Shown here one piece after another: positions 62,501 to 64,000 of a DNA stretch of 64,000 bases. Location of the stretch: positions 10,894,326 through 10,958,325 of the forward strand of contig OY282609.1 of the NCBI GenBank assembly GCA_958298945.1. The letters are read 5' to 3'. Positions within the stretch are counted from its first letter, which is position 1; every line of letters starts with the position of its first letter. Under the pieces are notes generated by a model that was given only the letters and a program-made list of their open reading frames with translations, did no database searches and had not been told where the DNA came from. The stretch comes from Atherix ibis (lineage: Eukaryota > Arthropoda > Insecta > Diptera > Athericidae). A program made the translations under genes and the position numbers.

Positions 62501-64000
62501 TATATAAAAATAGATAGCATGGCTTTTGAAGAAAGAAATATTTATTGTAGGTTCTAAGCGATTCAATGGAATTTGTACCGTTGCAATTGGCTCAACAGGA
62601 AAATTTTATGAATACTACAAATAATAGCAGCCTGCCACAAAGCAATGCATCAAATTACATAAGTACATTAGCCCAGGAGGTGCTTTTAGTTGGAATGGGA
62701 ACTCAAGGATCTCGACCAATTTTATTTATTCGTACTTCCAATGAAGTGTTAATTTACCGGGTAAAAACGCATAAGTATTTTTGGAATTTAATACTAATAT
62801 AAGATCATTTGCTAGGTTTTTAAATATTCGAAAGGTCATTTAAAGATTCGCTTCAGGAAGCTTTCTCATATAGTTTTAAGGGAATATTCTGTAGCTAAAG
62901 AGAACGTACCTGATATAAATAATGATCCTTACACATTAACAGGAAAAAATATTGCTAAAATTCGATACTGTGGTTAGTAATATTTTGTTATTCTTTTTCA
63001 TGATTTAAATTAACTTGACATAAATTCATGACTATTTTTAAGGAAATGTTGCTGGATATAGAGGAGTTGCTATATGCGGTGATCGACCTCACTTTGTGTT
63101 CGTCACAGCGAAAGGAGAGCTCCGAATACATCGTTTTTATGAGAATACTATAATAAAGAGCTTTGCTGCATTTAATAACATTAATTGTCCTAATGGTTTT
63201 TTGTATTTTAACGAGTCTAACGATTTAAAAATTTCTATTTTTCCAACTTATTTGACATACGATGCGCAGTGGCCAGTAAGAAAGGTACCATTACGTTGTA
63301 CTCCAATGCAAATAGTATACCATCGCGAGGCAAGAGTTTATTGCTTAGTAACAGTTACTGAAGATGTCAGCAATAAATACTATCGCTTCAATGGTGAAGA
63401 TAAAGAACTTACTGAGGAAAATAAAGGCGAACGATTTATATATCCGTTACATAAAAAGTTTAGCATTGTACTTATATCGCCAAATTCATGGGAAATCGTT
63501 CCCGATGCAAGTGTTGAACTGGAGGACTGGGAACATGTGACTGCGTTTAAAAATGTTAGTCTCTTATATGAGGGCACACGTTCCGGATTGAAAGAATACA
63601 TTTGCATTGGTACTAATTATAATTATAGTGAAGATATCACATCTCGTGGAAGAGTAAGCAATTTTGTTTTAAGTATATTTTTTAAATTTCTATTATAAAA
63701 TGTAATTATTATTTCTCATTAGATTCTTATTTATGACATTATCGAAGTAGTACCAGAACCAGGCAAACCTTTAACAAAATTTAAGCTTAAGGAAGTGTAC
63801 ATTAAAGAACAAAAAGGTCCAGTTTCAGCAGTAGCTCATGTTATGGGTTTTCTAGTCACTGCAGTAGGTCAGAAAGTAGGTTTTATGAAAATCTGAATAA
63901 TTTAGTTTTCGAAATTTAATTAAATTATTATGGAATTTTTATTGGATTTCAGATTTATTTATGGCAACTAAAAGATGGCGACCTAAATGGTGTTGCATTT
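59552..64000 (+). CDS. Cpsf160: Cleavage and polyadenylation specificity factor 160-kDa subunit (CPSF1), 5' 15 exons
   Basis: Exons: 59552-59720, 59775-60315, 60373-60512, 60571-60681, 60749-60930, 61009-61138, 61200-61508, 61569-61984, 62041-62250, 62315-62494, 62551-62760, 62816-62972, 63043-63653, 63723-63875 and 63953 to the edge, 1189 codons of about 1450. The start [20 protein letters not shown] matches the family, as do [37 protein letters not shown] and [20 protein letters not shown]. These are WD-like blades of the first beta-propeller. Later blocks include [50 protein letters not shown] and [20 protein letters not shown]. Cpsf160 is the scaffold that, with WDR33 and CPSF30, recognises AAUAAA in nuclear pre-mRNA. 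Most introns are 50-70 nt. The gene continues beyond the window. Confidence 0.96.

Overview
This is an AT-rich window (roughly three quarters A+T) from the nuclear genome of an insect, almost certainly a fly (Brachycera). The genes have GT-AG introns, many of only 50-100 nt, and their proteins resemble their Drosophila counterparts closely in sequence, length and exon phase. I found no bacterial operons, CRISPR array, rRNA or tRNA genes.

Layout: 1-3050 holds the signal-peptide exon of a minus-strand gene, probably a dipeptidyl-peptidase-4-like protease that continues off the left edge. 3050-17700 is a transposon graveyard. It contains a nested mariner-family complex with an R1-type LINE inside it, several other mariner relics, a Jockey-type LINE relic, another LINE tail and a trypsin pseudogene fragment. 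One healthy gene sits in it: NUDT14 (UDP-sugar pyrophosphatase, 3 exons, minus strand, 12235-12983). 19414-25210 is Mcr (macroglobulin-complement related, 8 exons, minus strand, 1752 aa). 29109-44105 is Bsg (basigin, plus strand), divergent from Mcr, with a short form of 280 aa and a long form of 688 aa. The long form adds an Ig-like domain and a very charged Arg/Asp-rich exon. 44106-54073 is mostly gene-free and carries a nearly intact Tc1 transposon at 47259-48933. 54074-54772 is the BORC subunit BORCS8 (3 exons). 56288-58383 is Snx1, a PX-BAR sorting nexin (10 exons, minus strand). From 59552 to the right edge is Cpsf160 (CPSF1, plus strand), of which 15 exons and 1189 codons are visible.

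The genes do not form one pathway. Mcr and Bsg are cell-surface or extracellular proteins. BORCS8 and Snx1 both act on endosome/lysosome traffic. Cpsf160 is a nuclear mRNA 3'-end processing factor, and NUDT14 a cytosolic Nudix hydrolase. All exon coordinates were read by eye from splice consensus and reading phase; in every complete gene the exon lengths add up to a whole number of codons.

The most unusual items are the three-level nested transposon complex, the Tc1 element kept from coding capacity by one TGA codon, a 63-nt GC-AG intron in NUDT14, the charged extracellular exon of Bsg, a possible distal Bsg micro-exon at 49163-49196, and a small GC-rich Helitron-like terminus beside a lysine-rich ORF near 27 kb. 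I did not find a clearly new biological system.
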